Positions 63,226-64,000 of a stretch of 64,000 nucleotides of DNA are shown here, piece by piece. Under the pieces are notes generated by a model that worked only from the letters and a program-made list of their open reading frames with translations, was not told the origin of the DNA and searched no databases. A program made the position numbers and the translations under genes. Origin of the DNA: Ga0077527 sp964433345 (GTDB lineage Bacteria > Pseudomonadota > Gammaproteobacteria > Burkholderiales > SG8-41); assembly GCA_964433345.1 (NCBI GenBank), contig CAYSQJ010000001.1, positions 626,328-690,327 on the forward strand, written 5' to 3'. Position 1 is the stretch's first letter. The number at the start of each line of letters is the position of its first letter.

Positions 63226-64000
63226 ATGCTGCAATTTGAAGAAACCCCGGCCGGTACCGCAGGCATCCTGCGGCAGCCCGCCGATGCCGACCAGGTGCAG
63301 GCCCGCTCCACGGCGGACAGCGCGGAACTGCGCCGGGTCAATGTCGCGGACAAGCGCATCATCAACGGCCAGACCGACGTCAACCAGCTGGTGCCGTTCA
63401 AGTACAAGTGGGCCTGGGACAAATACCTGTCGGCCTGTGCGAATCACTGGATGCCGCAGGAAATCCAGATGAGCCGCGACATCGAGCTGTGGAAAAACCC
63501 CAACGGTTTGACCGAGGACGAGCGCCGCATCGTCAAGCGCAACCTGGGGTTCTTCGTCACCGCCGATTCGCTGGCGGCCAACAACATCGTGCTCGGCACC
63601 TATCGCCACATCACCGCACCGGAGTGCCGCCAGTACCTGCTGCGCCAGGCCTTCGAAGAGGCGATCCACACCCATGCGTACCAGTACATCGTCGAAAGCC
63701 TGGGCCTGAACGAAGGCGAGATTTTCAACGCCTACCACGAGGTGCCGTCGATCCGTGCCAAGGACGAGTTCCTGATTCCGTTCATCGACGTGCTGACCAA
63801 TCCCTCGTTCAAGACCGGCACACCGGAGAATGACCAGAAGCTGCTGAAGAGCCTGATCGTCTTCGCCTGCCTGATGGAGGGTTTGTTCTTCTACGTCGGC
63901 TTCGCGCAGATCCTCGCGCTGGGCCGCCAGAACAAGATGACCGGGGCCGCCGAGCAGTACCAGTACATCCTGCGCGACGAGTCGATGCACTGCAATTTCG
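63226..64000 (+). CDS. nrdB: Class Ia ribonucleoside-diphosphate reductase beta subunit, 3' end outside window
   Basis: The visible 258 codons include the diiron/tyrosyl-radical motif E-x2-H-x3-Y in FEEAIHTHAYQYIVES and a further E-x2-H in LRDESMHCNF. Helices such as KRNLGFFVTADSLAANNIVL are as in NrdB. AAAGGAG is 7 nt before the ATG. It supplies the tyrosyl radical to NrdA. Truncated by the window edge, not by mutation. Confidence 0.96.
   Translation, partial: MLQFEETPAGTAGILRQPADADQVQARSTADSAELRRVNVADKRIINGQTDVNQLVPFKYKWAWDKYLSACANHWMPQEIQMSRDIELWKNPNGLTEDERRIVKRNLGFFVTADSLAANNIVLGTYRHITAPECRQYLLRQAFEEAIHTHAYQYIVESLGLNEGEIFNAYHEVPSIRAKDEFLIPFIDVLTNPSFKTGTPENDQKLLKSLIVFACLMEGLFFYVGFAQILALGRQNKMTGAAEQYQYILRDESMHCNF

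Noticed and set aside
63091..63990. 299-codon minus-strand ORF opposite nrdB
   Set aside because: nrdB on the plus strand has clear diiron and radical motifs, so this is antisense noise.

Overview
The window looks like the chromosome of a GC-rich betaproteobacterium that oxidises reduced sulfur compounds. The affiliation rests on gene neighbourhoods typical of that class: RDD / DUF3106 / DUF3619 / sigma-factor genes divergent from ilvI-ilvH-ilvC-psd-pssA-leuA, a CNP1-like gene beside proB-obgE-rpmA-rplU-ispB, pilS-pilR-ampD, and an 'IPVLTDVV' protein in front of valS. The sulfur lifestyle is inferred from a complete sulfur-oxidising heterodisulfide reductase-like (sHdr) locus. I cannot name a genus.

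Layout. 1-6810 (minus): a two-partner secretion pair, a giant adhesin running off the left edge and its outer-membrane transporter. 6887-9415: a Sel1-repeat protein, two small cyclic-nucleotide-binding-domain proteins and a small hypothetical. 9515-24575 (plus): one long operon, tusA-hdrC1-hdrB1-hdrA-hyp-hdrC2-hdrB2-lbpA-dsrE-lbpA-lipS1-lplA-lipT-glcG like-lipS2, continuing without a break into a 136-aa unknown, a second lipoate-ligase-like protein, a Tat-exported FecR-domain protein and a degenerate receiver domain. 24580-31806 (minus): DUF4126, an MFS exporter, valS (fused in frame to an upstream protein), holC, pepA. 31989-34138 (plus): lptF-lptG. 34145-35995 (minus): RDD, DUF3106, DUF3619, sigma factor. 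36187-42840 (plus): branched-chain amino acid and phospholipid genes, with a leucine-rich leader peptide before leuA. 42878-46170 (minus): DUF2069, wrbA-like, lytic transglycosylase, proS. 46238-51520 (plus): spermidine-synthase-like, rppH, CBS protein, and a rubrerythrin / Fe-S protein / DUF3501 module, then CNP1-like. 51533-54375 (minus): proB, obgE, rpmA, rplU. 54575-64000 (plus): ispB, tRNA-Pro(CGG), pilS-pilR, ampD, nrdA and the 5' part of nrdB behind NrdR boxes.

How the sulfur operon works (family knowledge applied to these genes): TusA and the DsrE-like protein carry sulfane sulfur to the cytoplasmic sHdr complex, which oxidises it using lipoate bound to the LbpA proteins. LplA, LipS1, LipS2 and LipT build that lipoate on LbpA independently of the housekeeping pathway. 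The least understood parts are the four distal genes, a secreted GlcG-like protein inserted in the operon, and a 24-bp inverted repeat over the tusA start-site region.

Several non-coding features are unexpected. The 3' ends of hdrC1 and hdrB2 are each repeated about 150 bp downstream, behind palindromic inserts, and most differences between copies are synonymous. A short AT-rich repeat recurs at gene ends (5141, 20552, 25222, 59855, 59994). A leucine-rich leader ORF and a strong hairpin precede leuA.
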